Positions 25,814 through 33,961 of a stretch of 64,000 nt of DNA are shown in pieces. Under the pieces are notes generated by a model. It had not been told where the DNA came from and made no database searches. It was given only the letters and a program-made list of their open reading frames with translations. The stretch is from Peptoniphilus_A harei_B. GTDB taxonomy: Bacteria; Bacillota; Clostridia; Tissierellales; Peptoniphilaceae. Each line of letters begins with the position of its first letter. Position 1 is the stretch's first letter. The position numbers and the translations under genes are program-made. The stretch is taken from positions 1-64,000 of the forward strand of contig JAWGHR010000004.1 in NCBI GenBank assembly GCA_032560695.1, read 5' to 3'.

Positions 25814-26024
25814 CTTCATCACCCTCGTAGCGTAAAATATCTCCAACTTGACAATCTAGGACCCTGCAAATTTCTGAAAGGGTAGAAAACCTTATGGCCC
25901 TGGCCTTATTTGTCTTTAAGATAGAAAGATTTGAAAGACTAATGCCAACTTCTTCAGATAGTTCTGTCAAAGTCATCTTGTTCTTTGCAAGTTCAACATC
26001 TAAATCAACAATTATTTTTCCCAT
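25806..26024 (-). CDS. XRE-family small DNA-binding regulator (YozG-like)
   Basis: A 72-residue helix-turn-helix protein, nearly all of it the Cro/CI domain: KMTLTELSEEVGISLSNLSI and then STLSEICRVLDCQVGDIL. The ATG at 26022-26024 is used (GAGG six bases upstream). A TTG four codons earlier is in frame but has no site. It is the small regulator usually paired with DUF2975 membrane proteins (B. subtilis yozG/yoaS). Here it follows the DUF2975 gene directly and overlaps the gene after it. It may autoregulate the operon. Confidence 0.9.
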   Translation of the reverse strand: MGKIIVDLDVELAKNKMTLTELSEEVGISLSNLSILKTNKARAIRFSTLSEICRVLDCQVGDILRYEGDEDD

Positions 26025-26032
26025 AGTCCACC

Positions 26033-26503
26033 TCAAATCGTAAGATCATTTTCTTCTTTTAGGGCAATCCCCTCTTTTACAAGGTCACACAAGAGAAGAA
26101 AAATTTGTCCCACAAGCATTGACACAAGACCTATCCCAATAAAAATAAGATTTGTTATGGAACCGTCAAGGTTGAAGTTGGTATAAATAATGGCGAGAAT
26201 AGACAAGAGAAAAATTCCTATAAAAGATAGGGCCACCACTTGAAGGCTAAAGAGGGTCCTACTTTCAAAAACCCTGTCCTCCCCATAATTTTTTAATGCT
26301 AAGAGTCCAAAGACTAGAGCAATTATAAGACCCAAGACCATGGCCTGGCACAAGACCATCATGGGGTACTGCATATTCATAAACATGGGGTAGATGCTTG
26401 CCATTATCTTGGAAAATTTATAAACTCCATAGAATCCACAAGTTAAGATAAAAATCGCAAGAATCAAAAGTCCACCAATAAATTTAACTCTAAAAGATTT
26501 CAT
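26033..26503 (-). CDS. DUF2975 membrane protein (YoaS-like)
   Basis: A 156-residue protein with four hydrophobic helices, matching the DUF2975 layout. It starts with LLILAIFILTCGFYGVYKF and has a short basic loop with NYGEDRVFESRTLFSLQ, typical of the family. Function is unknown. It is the first gene of a three-gene operon with an XRE regulator and a membrane-anchored protein. A near-consensus promoter is directly upstream (26527-26555). Confidence 0.85.
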   Translation of the reverse strand: MKSFRVKFIGGLLILAIFILTCGFYGVYKFSKIMASIYPMFMNMQYPMMVLCQAMVLGLIIALVFGLLALKNYGEDRVFESRTLFSLQVVALSFIGIFLLSILAIIYTNFNLDGSITNLIFIGIGLVSMLVGQIFLLLCDLVKEGIALKEENDLTI

Positions 26504-26526
26504 GATAAGCTCCTTTCTTTTTCTTA

Positions 26527-26555
26527 ATTATAATACCTAATTTTACGTTTTTCAA
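26527..26555 (-). promoter_or_regulatory. Promoter of the DUF2975-XRE operon
   Basis: TTGAAA (26550-26555) and perfect TATAAT (26527-26532) are 17 bp apart on the minus strand. Confidence 0.75.
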
Positions 26556-26670
26556 TAATTTTTTATTGTTTATCAATAAAAAAATCGCCGAATAATATTC
26601 AAATAATTTTTTTCAAGAAAAAAGTCTGCGGTTTTAACCACAGACTTTTAATAAGAAAGTTTACTATTAT

Positions 26671-27897
26671 TTATTTTTTGTTAATTTCTTTTTTTAAGGC
26701 AGCTAGTTCTTTCTTTAATTCTTCAAGTTCTTTTTTTAGAGCTTCATCAGCATCAATTTTTGCCTTTTGATTTTCTTCCTTTAATTTAGCAACTTCTTCT
26801 TTTAAAGCCTTTATCTCTTTTTCAGAATCATTTTTTATCCTAGTTACTTTTCTTTCAAGGTTAGTTTTAGATTTTTTGACATCGTAAAAATCATTAGAAA
26901 GATCCTTAATATCATTCATAAATCTTTCCACGTCCCTCACAGTTGCAAATGGAAATTCTACAAATTTTTCTGCAAATCTTTCTTTGTATAGAGCCTTATT
27001 TTCTTCTACCAAATCTATTACTTCTTGGACCTTTTCCTTGTAGTCATTGGAATTTATAAGCTCCTTATAGGCTTCTTCAAAATTATTCATGTAGAATCTA
27101 TAGAAATCTGCAAAGTCTTCTAAGGAATCTGCTGTTTCAAGTCCATCTATATAAGCCCTTTGTGCCTTTAGGGCTGTTTCTTGATTTTTCTTTTCAAGGA
27201 ATAGGTTAAGGTCTAACAATTTAATTTCAAGTTCAAGATAATTTTCTAGGTCTTTTTTAGTCTTGGCTTTTTCTTCTTCACTTATACCAATAGTTGGCAT
27301 TTCGTAAATCTTATCAATAATTCCTTGATAAAAATCCCTTACATCTTCAACTAAAAGTTCTGGCCTGTTTTTTATTGCATTTTCATAAAAATCAATTGAT
27401 CTCTTAGAATTTTCGATTGCTGGCTTAATGAATTTCTCTAAATTAAAGTTTTCTAAAATTCTGTAATAAGTATCTGGGATCAATTTGAAGAAATATTTTT
27501 TAGACATTTCCACTAACTCGTCACTATAAAGCTCAAACAATGCAATTAATTTATTTTGTGCAGCAACAAGGTCAAGATCCTTGTAGAAATCGTCATAAGC
27601 AAGGTAGAGCTTATTTAAAAACTCTATGTTTTTCTCATAACTTTCAATAGAATCCTTGTATCCTGGCATTTGTGTGAAAAATTCTCTAAAATAATTTTCA
27701 AAATTTTCATTGAATTGTCCATAATCTTTTAAAAAGTCCATTGGATTTTTAAAGTTATTCATATACACATTTGAATAAAGTGGATTGAAAGTACCAAAGT
27801 TAAAAGACTTAATAAATTTGTTGTAAGCTTCCTTTTGGTTCTCATAAATATTTTTTTGCATCTCCATCATATCTTCAAAAAAGTTTTTATTATACAT
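26671..27897 (-). CDS. PhaE/phasin-like coiled-coil protein
   Basis: A 408-residue cytosolic, mostly helical, highly charged protein without signal peptide. The N-terminus FFEDMMEMQKNIYENQKEAY looks like the amphipathic start of phasins. The part from about residue 265 (DFADFYRFYMNNFEEAYKEL, then FPFATVRDVERFMNDIKDLS) resembles the conserved block of PhaE, the non-catalytic subunit of class III polyhydroxyalkanoate synthase. The last 70 residues are a Lys/Glu coiled coil. No phaC or other PHA gene is in the window. The family call is from pattern memory and is tentative. It could also be an unrelated coiled-coil scaffold. It is a single gene with its own promoter. Confidence 0.55.
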   Translation of the reverse strand: MYNKNFFEDMMEMQKNIYENQKEAYNKFIKSFNFGTFNPLYSNVYMNNFKNPMDFLKDYGQFNENFENYFREFFTQMPGYKDSIESYEKNIEFLNKLYLAYDDFYKDLDLVAAQNKLIALFELYSDELVEMSKKYFFKLIPDTYYRILENFNLEKFIKPAIENSKRSIDFYENAIKNRPELLVEDVRDFYQGIIDKIYEMPTIGISEEEKAKTKKDLENYLELEIKLLDLNLFLEKKNQETALKAQRAYIDGLETADSLEDFADFYRFYMNNFEEAYKELINSNDYKEKVQEVIDLVEENKALYKERFAEKFVEFPFATVRDVERFMNDIKDLSNDFYDVKKSKTNLERKVTRIKNDSEKEIKALKEEVAKLKEENQKAKIDADEALKKELEELKKELAALKKEINKK

Positions 27898-27946
27898 TGC
27901 GCCCTCCTCTTTTTTAACATTTCACTTTTACAATATTTAGTTTATC

Positions 27947-27975
27947 ATGTTACACCAATACTTTAATATAGTCAA
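27947..27975 (-). promoter_or_regulatory. Probable promoter of the PhaE-like gene
   Basis: TTGACT (27970-27975) and TAACAT (27947-27952) are 17 bp apart on the minus strand. Confidence 0.5.
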
Positions 27976-28176
27976 GCCATGATTACATTTTCCCGCGAAA
28001 TATATAAAATTTTACATATTCTTTACATATCTTAGCTTCTTCCCTTGTAATATTCTTACCCATTTTAGAATAATCATTTATATTTAGTAACAAAATTTAT
28101 CTAATTCACACTTTTAGTAAAAAAGATTTTTCTTATCATAAAAAGTGTTCATACTTCGCCTAATTAACAAGCTTCC

Positions 28177-28205
28177 TTTATAATTTTTGGTCCTTATGTT
28201 ATAAT
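28177..28205 (+). promoter_or_regulatory. Extended -10 promoter of the LRR gene
   Basis: Perfect TATAAT (28200-28205) preceded by TGT (an extended -10), with a weak TTTATA 17 bp upstream. Confidence 0.65.
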
Positions 28206-28248
28206 ATATGTAAGAAAAAATTTTAATTAGGGGGAGGACGTACATATT

Positions 28249-28842
28249 ATGGAAAAACCTTGGGAGTTTGATGATTTTATTTTTGACGGCGATGTTCTAA
28301 AGGGAATGACAAGAAAGGGCAAAGACAAAATCAAAAATGAAGAATTATTTGATATGGTAGTGCCTACTGAAGGACCTGATGGAACTAAGATTAGAGTAAT
28401 TGGAGAACAATGTTTCTTTAGAAGAAAACTTAACTCTGTTGTAATTCCTGAAACTGTAGAAGAAATCCAATACGAAGCTTTCGGTGTTAACAACCTTACT
28501 GAAGTAGAAATTCCTGATTCAGTTAAGAAGATTGACGCTTACGCTTTCTACAGAAACAAATTAACTGACGTTAAGTTACCAGAAGAAGTTGAATTTATCG
28601 GTGACAATGCTTTCTCACTAAATCAAATTGGTGAAATTGCTATTCCTGATACAGTTGAATTCATTGGTGTAAGTGCTTTCTACAAGAACAATCTTACAGA
28701 AGTTAACTTACCTAAGAACATTAAAGAAATCGACATGTATGCATTCAGAAAGAATAACATTCATGAAGTTGAAGTTCCAGCTGGTATTGAAAAACTTGAC
28801 CACAGAGCTTTCGAAGAAAACACTGTTGTTAAAGAAGCTTAA
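28249..28842 (+). CDS. BspA-like (LRR_5) leucine-rich repeat protein without signal peptide
   Basis: A 197-residue protein with five BspA-type leucine-rich repeats of about 23 residues, for example LNSVVIPETVEEIQYEAFG, LTEVEIPDSVKKIDAYAFY and LTDVKLPEEVEFIGDNAFS. Each repeat has the I/L-P-x-x-V-x-x-I-x-x-x-A-F core. The first 40 residues are charged and lack a signal peptide, and there is no wall anchor. Unlike most BspA-like proteins it appears cytosolic or is exported by another route. A very strong GGGGAGGA site and extended -10 promoter suggest high expression. Confidence 0.88.
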   Translation: MEKPWEFDDFIFDGDVLKGMTRKGKDKIKNEELFDMVVPTEGPDGTKIRVIGEQCFFRRKLNSVVIPETVEEIQYEAFGVNNLTEVEIPDSVKKIDAYAFYRNKLTDVKLPEEVEFIGDNAFSLNQIGEIAIPDTVEFIGVSAFYKNNLTEVNLPKNIKEIDMYAFRKNNIHEVEVPAGIEKLDHRAFEENTVVKEA

Positions 28843-28852
28843 TATTAATTAT

Positions 28853-28883
28853 AAACTGTTGCTTTGGGGCAACAGTTTTTTTT
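28853..28883 (+). terminator. Terminator after the LRR gene
   Basis: AACTGTTGC / GCAACAGTT stem followed by a T run. Confidence 0.9.
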
Positions 28884-28913
28884 ATTGCTTTTTTACAATT
28901 GCAAATTAAGCCA

Positions 28914-28943
28914 TAAAAAAGCTGTCAGACTTCTGACAGTTTT
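28914..28943 (-). terminator. Terminator of the cyclodeaminase-family gene
   Basis: CTGTCAG / CTGACAG stem with an ACTT loop. On the minus strand it exits into a T run. Confidence 0.85.
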
Positions 28944-28953
28944 CTAAATTATT

Positions 28954-29952
28954 TTACATTTCTATTTTTGTTCCTATTCCCTTTTCCTTGGCAAGTTGGT
29001 AGACCTTTTCACCTGCCACAAGATCTAGACCTGCAAATCCCACAGTCTTAAACCAAGTTATCTCTTCCTTGGACTCTCTTCCCACTTCTTTTCCTAGTAG
29101 GAGGTCGCCAAGTTCGTGGGCAACTTTCTCTTTAGAAATTTTTCCTTCACTTATTGGAATTATAACATCTCCTGCTTCTTCAATTACACCTTCATTTGTA
29201 TCGGTAAATATCTTATCAGCCCTAATCAAAAAATCTGAAGGAGTTTCCTGCATGTCAGGCGTATAAGACCCAACGCTGTTGACATGGACACCCTTCTTCA
29301 CCTTGTTGCCATCAAAGACTGGCTTCTTGGAAGTTGTGACAGTAGTTATTATGTCTACCTCTCCTAGAACTTCATCAATCTCTTTAATAGCAAGTATCTT
29401 TGCCCCGTAATCTTTTAATTTTTCATCCATTTCTCTAGCGAAGGCCTCTGCCCTCTCGTAGTTCACATCATATACGTAGGCTTCTTCTATATCTCTTACT
29501 GCAAGAACTGCCTCAAGCTGCGTTCCAGCTTGTCCACCAGTTCCTATTAAGAGAAAAGATTTTGCATCTTCATTGGCTAGGACTTCTGTGGCTGCACCTG
29601 ACACTGCTCCAGTCCTTAACCTTGTGAGGATTGTTCCATCAAGGATTGCCTTTACAAATCCATTATCCTTGTCGATTAAAATCATTGTTGATGGAGAAGT
29701 AACAAGACCCTTCTCAATGTTTTCTGGATAGATGTCAATTATCTTCATGCCAAGGGCATTCTTGTCCTTGATGAAGCCTGGCATAAAAATTGCAGTGCTT
29801 GATGAGTCTTTGTCTACGTCGATCACAGTTCTTAAAGGTATGTCAGAACCACCATCGCTGTAACTCTTTAAGGCTTCCTTGTCTGCCTCAATTATATCTT
29901 TAATGTCAACTGCTTTTAAAATATCTTCTTCCCTTAAAATTAATATTTCCAT
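28954..29952 (-). CDS. Ornithine cyclodeaminase / mu-crystallin family enzyme
   Basis: A 332-residue NAD(P)-binding protein of the OCD/mu-crystallin family. Members include ornithine cyclodeaminase, alanine dehydrogenase (AlaDH type) and ketimine reductases. The Rossmann block is FLLIGTGGQAGTQLEAVLAV (about 131-150). The substrate part has LRTGAVSGAATEVLA and the C-terminal TVGFAGLDLVAGEKVYQLAK is typical. Sequence does not separate the activities. In an amino-acid fermenter, ornithine to proline or an imino-acid reduction are the main options. It is followed 27 bp upstream by an acyltransferase gene on the same strand, so the two may be co-transcribed. Confidence 0.88.
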   Translation of the reverse strand: MEILILREEDILKAVDIKDIIEADKEALKSYSDGGSDIPLRTVIDVDKDSSSTAIFMPGFIKDKNALGMKIIDIYPENIEKGLVTSPSTMILIDKDNGFVKAILDGTILTRLRTGAVSGAATEVLANEDAKSFLLIGTGGQAGTQLEAVLAVRDIEEAYVYDVNYERAEAFAREMDEKLKDYGAKILAIKEIDEVLGEVDIITTVTTSKKPVFDGNKVKKGVHVNSVGSYTPDMQETPSDFLIRADKIFTDTNEGVIEEAGDVIIPISEGKISKEKVAHELGDLLLGKEVGRESKEEITWFKTVGFAGLDLVAGEKVYQLAKEKGIGTKIEM

Positions 29953-29979
29953 GATTACCTTCTTTCTTTACCGTCATTT

Positions 29980-31032
29980 TTATAAAACTATCAAGTTTAA
30001 TTTCTTTTTTATGAACCTCAAGATTATAGAAGTTAAAAGAGAAATTATAAAAACTCCAATAATTTCTACTAAGCAAACTAAGACTTTCTCTGGTCCGTCG
30101 ACGTTTGTATAGATAAGCTCATTCATTGCTAGAAAATCTAAAAATCCAACGTGAATTATATAAATAACAAATATATTTTCTGACACTAATTTTAAAAAAT
30201 TTTTAAATCTCTCACTCTCAAATTTTGCCTTCATAGCTAGTCCAAAAAGTGAATATGCAAGACCAAAGTTTAAAATATTAGCCCCTTCCCAGGCATATAA
30301 GTTTAATTCTTCCCTGCTCATGACAAAGACACTTACAAGTAAGAGCAAGTAGGATACCAGAAAAATTAAAATATAAAATATGGACTTCTTTGCAATAATC
30401 TTAGACTTATACTTATTAAAATATCCTCCTAAGAGGGCAAAGAGTATGAAATTATAAGCCCCACTTAGCTCATAATACCTTAATATCTTAAGTAGTTCTA
30501 TATTGAAGAGATTAATAATAAAAGTTAGGGTCAATGGAATTATCATCCACACACCCAAGAGATACTTTAACTGTCCCTCTTCCTTTTTCACAATAAAATT
30601 CCCCAAGGGCGCAAAGATGTAAATAAAAATTATTATGAAAATGTAGTAAAGGTGGTCTTTATAATTTCCCTTTAAAAGATCCTCTTTAATTATTAGAAAA
30701 TCAATTTCATTGTGATAATAATATTTCATATACAAGCAGGAGAGAAATCTATAGAAAGCTTCTGCCAAGATAAAGTAAATTAAAAATTTTATAACTTGTG
30801 TCCAAATTTTTTTATAAGATATCTCATCTCTTGTGTATAGGAGATATCCACTTGCCATGGCAAAGACTGGCACACAAAACCTAAAAAGAGAACCTGCACA
30901 CACAAAGAAGATTTGTGATGGAGATCCAAGCTCATATCCTCCTCCAGGCGCAAAGACGTGAATGGAAATTGTGGCTATTATGGCAATAAATTTAATGAAG
31001 TCTAAATTGTAATCCCTTGTGGACCCTTTCAT
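29980..31032 (-). CDS. Membrane acyltransferase, acyltransferase_3 family
   Basis: A 350-residue integral membrane protein with about ten helices. The catalytic signature region at the N-terminus is NLDFIKFIAIIATISIHVFA, containing the conserved His near residue 24. These enzymes (OatA/WecH/NodX type) O-acetylate or otherwise acylate cell-wall glycans and surface polysaccharides. There is no extra SGNH domain. The gene leads into the cyclodeaminase gene, but a functional link is not evident. Confidence 0.9.
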   Translation of the reverse strand: MKGSTRDYNLDFIKFIAIIATISIHVFAPGGGYELGSPSQIFFVCAGSLFRFCVPVFAMASGYLLYTRDEISYKKIWTQVIKFLIYFILAEAFYRFLSCLYMKYYYHNEIDFLIIKEDLLKGNYKDHLYYIFIIIFIYIFAPLGNFIVKKEEGQLKYLLGVWMIIPLTLTFIINLFNIELLKILRYYELSGAYNFILFALLGGYFNKYKSKIIAKKSIFYILIFLVSYLLLLVSVFVMSREELNLYAWEGANILNFGLAYSLFGLAMKAKFESERFKNFLKLVSENIFVIYIIHVGFLDFLAMNELIYTNVDGPEKVLVCLVEIIGVFIISLLTSIILRFIKKKLNLIVL

Positions 31033-31303
31033 ACCTATCTCCTCAAATAATTTTAATTTAATTTTATCATATAGGCAGTCTTTTACAATGAAAGTGACCT
31101 AAGATTTTTTTCTTATTTAATGTTAGGGATTCTTATTTTATTTATTAATTAAAGACTTAGGATTTTATTTTTAAGATGAATATTTTTTTATTTTTTTTCA
31201 TATTTCTTTTTTGTGCTCTATGATTTTCTTTTTTCATTTTACAAGATCTGTCAAAGTCAATAAAAAAAGACGCCGATCTCTCGACGCCTTAAAAATTTAT
31301 TTT
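31033..31303. other. AT-rich intergenic region
   Basis: 271 bp with no ORF. The right end holds the minus-strand terminator at 31261-31290. The rest is poly-T/A-rich; a promoter for the acyltransferase is likely here but no clear pair of boxes stands out. Confidence 0.5.
31261..31290 (-). terminator. Terminator of the stalk-domain protein gene
   Basis: On the minus strand, GGCGTCGA / TCGGCGTC pair with two wobbles around a GAGA loop, then T7. An almost identical terminator occurs at 32754-32782. Confidence 0.85.
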
Positions 31304-32431
31304 TTATTCCTTATCTAAGTAGTATTTTGATCCAAGTTCGCCCCAAAATATTCTCATGTTATCTTCACTAATATATAAATTACTTGTCCTTATACCTGGA
31401 TGTTTACCATAGAAGAAACCAGTTTGTCCATAAGAATCACCTGGCCAATTTAAATCCAGATACTTTCCATCTTCTCTATAATAACCTATTTGATCTTTAT
31501 AAAATTTTGATTTTGGATCCTCAGTTAAGACTATCTTATAAATTATCTTAAATTTGTTTTTTTCAACATTAGTTATTTCTGCATATACATCTGCTTCTTC
31601 ATCTTCATAAGTGTCTTTTCCATGCCATCTTCCAACTAATAATGGTCCAATATTTTTTAAAGAATTTTGCTTCTTTGCATCTTCTGATTCATCTGCAAGA
31701 GACTTTTGACCACTTGGTTTTTTATTTTCAATAGCCACAGGAGCAGCTGGTTTTTTATTTTCACTTGAATTGTAAGAAGTTACACCAAATTTTGAAGTGC
31801 CATTCTTTCCATACTTATAGAAGTCATCAAAAACTGTATTAGTAAGGTCCCTAGTTGTGTCAAATCTCTTTACATTGCCATTGGCTTCCATCTTATCTGT
31901 TGCAAGGTTAATTGTGTATTTTGAAATAACAGATCCCTTGTTGTCATAATAGTAAACAACCTTGTAAAAGGCATTGTACTTTGGATTTTCACCAATATAA
32001 ACTGCCCTGTAGTCATTAGAGTAATCAACATTTTCTCCAAAGGCTTCAGCAATTGCCCTTAGAGGCACGAAAGTTCTAGAGTCTGTAATTTCTGCAGGAG
32101 CATCTAGATCAATTCTCTTTCCACTTACATACATGTTCTTTGAATCAATAGTGAGTTCAACCTTAGTGTTTCCCTCTGTCATTGTTACCTTTCTAGTATC
32201 TCCATCCCAGCTAACATCATAGCCAAGTTCTTCAGCTATAAATCTAATTGGCACATAAGTCCTACTTTTTTTAATATAGGGATCTACATCACTATAAACA
32301 ATATGATCATTAATAATAATTCCATTTAAAGCTATGTTTTTTCTCTCATTTTTTTGAGCAAAAACATTCACTGTTGAAAGAATCATTAACAAAGATAGAA
32401 ACAAAACTAAAAATTTTTTCGTCTTCTTCAT
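31304..32431 (-). CDS. Secreted copper-amine-oxidase-like stalk-domain protein
   Basis: A 375-residue exported protein with signal peptide (FLVLFLSLLMILSTVNVFAQ). It carries a copper amine oxidase N-terminal (stalk) domain, about residues 30-150. The pattern GIIINDHIVYSDVDPYIK, RTYVPIRFIAEELGYDVSWD and RTFVPLRAIAEAFGENVDY is the hallmark of this wall-associated domain in Firmicutes. There is no amine oxidase catalytic part. The C-terminal half (after about 250) is beta-rich and unassigned. It is a single gene with a consensus promoter (32480-32508). Confidence 0.88.
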   Translation of the reverse strand: MKKTKKFLVLFLSLLMILSTVNVFAQKNERKNIALNGIIINDHIVYSDVDPYIKKSRTYVPIRFIAEELGYDVSWDGDTRKVTMTEGNTKVELTIDSKNMYVSGKRIDLDAPAEITDSRTFVPLRAIAEAFGENVDYSNDYRAVYIGENPKYNAFYKVVYYYDNKGSVISKYTINLATDKMEANGNVKRFDTTRDLTNTVFDDFYKYGKNGTSKFGVTSYNSSENKKPAAPVAIENKKPSGQKSLADESEDAKKQNSLKNIGPLLVGRWHGKDTYEDEEADVYAEITNVEKNKFKIIYKIVLTEDPKSKFYKDQIGYYREDGKYLDLNWPGDSYGQTGFFYGKHPGIRTSNLYISEDNMRIFWGELGSKYYLDKE

Positions 32432-32479
32432 AAAATCCTCCTTTTAATAAATAGTTAGTCAACGTTTTCATCACCTTAA

Positions 32480-32508
32480 ATTGTATTTCATGGCCAATTT
32501 ATTGTCAA
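32480..32508 (-). promoter_or_regulatory. Promoter of the stalk-domain protein gene
   Basis: Consensus TTGACA (32503-32508) and TACAAT (32480-32485) are 17 bp apart on the minus strand. Confidence 0.85.
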
Positions 32509-32753
32509 GCTTCCTTTTAATTATAAGGCTTTCACCGAGACTAATAAAAATTTATTTAAAATACATTTTAAGTTTTTCTTATTAGAAATTGTTTTTACAT
32601 TTTAAATTTAGTCCAGTTGAAAAACTTTATCGCAAGTAAAAATAATATTTTAAAATTTTTCATTCTCTTTAACTTATTTAAAACTTTATAAATTTTTTTA
32701 ACTCATTTTAGCTTTATGGCTTTCTCTGTCTTAAGGCAAGCTAAAAGATAAAT

Positions 32754-32782
32754 AAAAAAGACGCCGATCTCTCGACGTCTAA
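32754..32782 (-). terminator. Terminator of the hgdCAB operon
   Basis: On the minus strand, GACGTCGA / TCGGCGTC pair with wobbles around a GAGA loop, then a T run. The stem nearly copies the one at 31261-31290. Confidence 0.85.
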
Positions 32783-32800
32783 AAAATTTATATTATTTTA

Positions 32801-33949
32801 TTACATTCTATTAAGTTGAACCATTTCGTTAAATGTTTCAAGTTGAGTCTTAGCTTGACCAAAGTCAGTCATTTGTTGGTCATAACCAAGTTTGATTAGT
32901 GGAATACCAGCTTTTTCGTAAGCTTGTTTTAATGATGGATATTCCATTTCTTCTGTATCGTTGAATGTCATCATGAATACTAGACAACCATCAGCGTCGT
33001 TATCAAGAGCTAGGTCAACAACATATTTTGGTCTCTTCCAAATGTCTGGATCGTAAAGAATTGGATCTTCGTCCATTCTTGCGAATTGATCAGCAAGTGC
33101 CATGTATGGATCTTCGATTGAAGTATCAACATCAACCTTGAATCCTCTTGATTCAGCTGCAACGTCGTCTGCAACTACGCAAACATTGAAGTTGTCAAGA
33201 ACTTCTAGAAGTGCAGGGTTATCAGTTATAATACCAGAAGTTACTACTCTTGGTCCCTTGCATTCTTCTTTTGGCATAGCCTTAAGAGCTTCAATAAGTT
33301 CTTTTAACATCTTGTTGTGTTCGTCTTTTAGCATGTGGTGTGATGCCTTAAGAACGTTACTTCTGTCAGATGCCTTAATAGTTTGAGAATAGTCTCCACA
33401 AAGTTTAACAAATTCTCTCTTAAGAGCTCTGTTTTCGTTATAAACTTCGAAAGCCTTCTTAAGGTTTTCGTCAGTAATCTTAACGTCACAAACTTCTTCA
33501 AGTCTTTCAGCAGCTTGTTTGAAGATTGTAGCGTTGTATTTTCTACCAAATTCTTCTTTTCTGTGTTGTGCGTGGTTTAAGAATACCATAGGAATCTTTC
33601 TACCTACAGAAACTTTGTAGTTTTGAGAGAATGGTCTTAGTGTATCATCAAGTGTTGTTATCATTGATGCGCTAAGTCCGTCAAGTGATCCGTCAAGACC
33701 CATTTCTAGACATCTAAGTGCTAGTGAGTAGTAGAATGTTGGGAAGTATTCTTTAGCCTTATCAATTGGGCCTTGTCCTCCCCAAACTCCGTAAGGTACA
33801 AGTCCACCTGCATAGATAATTTCTTCAGGTGCGTAGTAAGGGAAAACACCAACTACTTTTTTACCTTCTGCAAGGTACTTGTCGATTTGTTCTCTTCCGT
33901 TTTCTGCTATATGTTTAAATTCTTTTAATAATTCTTTTATATCAGTCAT
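32801..33949 (-). CDS. hgdB: (R)-2-hydroxyglutaryl-CoA dehydratase, beta subunit
   Basis: With HgdA it dehydrates (R)-2-hydroxyglutaryl-CoA to (E)-glutaconyl-CoA by a ketyl-radical mechanism using a [4Fe-4S] cluster. The 382 residues match the family (FldB/HgdB, HGD-D superfamily). The N-terminal KKVVGVFPYYAPEEIIYAGG and the tail block DPDIWKRPKYVVDLALDNDA are typical. It is last in the hgdC-hgdA-hgdB operon, 12 bp after hgdA, and followed by a strong terminator. The gene order equals that known from Acidaminococcus fermentans. Confidence 0.94.
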   Translation of the reverse strand: MTDIKELLKEFKHIAENGREQIDKYLAEGKKVVGVFPYYAPEEIIYAGGLVPYGVWGGQGPIDKAKEYFPTFYYSLALRCLEMGLDGSLDGLSASMITTLDDTLRPFSQNYKVSVGRKIPMVFLNHAQHRKEEFGRKYNATIFKQAAERLEEVCDVKITDENLKKAFEVYNENRALKREFVKLCGDYSQTIKASDRSNVLKASHHMLKDEHNKMLKELIEALKAMPKEECKGPRVVTSGIITDNPALLEVLDNFNVCVVADDVAAESRGFKVDVDTSIEDPYMALADQFARMDEDPILYDPDIWKRPKYVVDLALDNDADGCLVFMMTFNDTEEMEYPSLKQAYEKAGIPLIKLGYDQQMTDFGQAKTQLETFNEMVQLNRM

Positions 33950-33961
33950 TTTGCACCCCTA

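Larger units (their letters stand above)
27898..28248. other. Intergenic region between divergent genes
   Basis: 351 bp, very AT-rich, no ORF. It contains the promoter of the PhaE-like gene (27947-27975) on the left and the LRR gene promoter (28177-28205) on the right. Nothing else is recognised in the middle. Confidence 0.6.
32432..32800. other. Intergenic region before the stalk-domain gene
   Basis: 369 bp without ORFs, very AT-rich. It holds the promoter at 32480-32508 and the hgdB terminator at 32754-32782. Nothing else is recognised. Confidence 0.6.
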
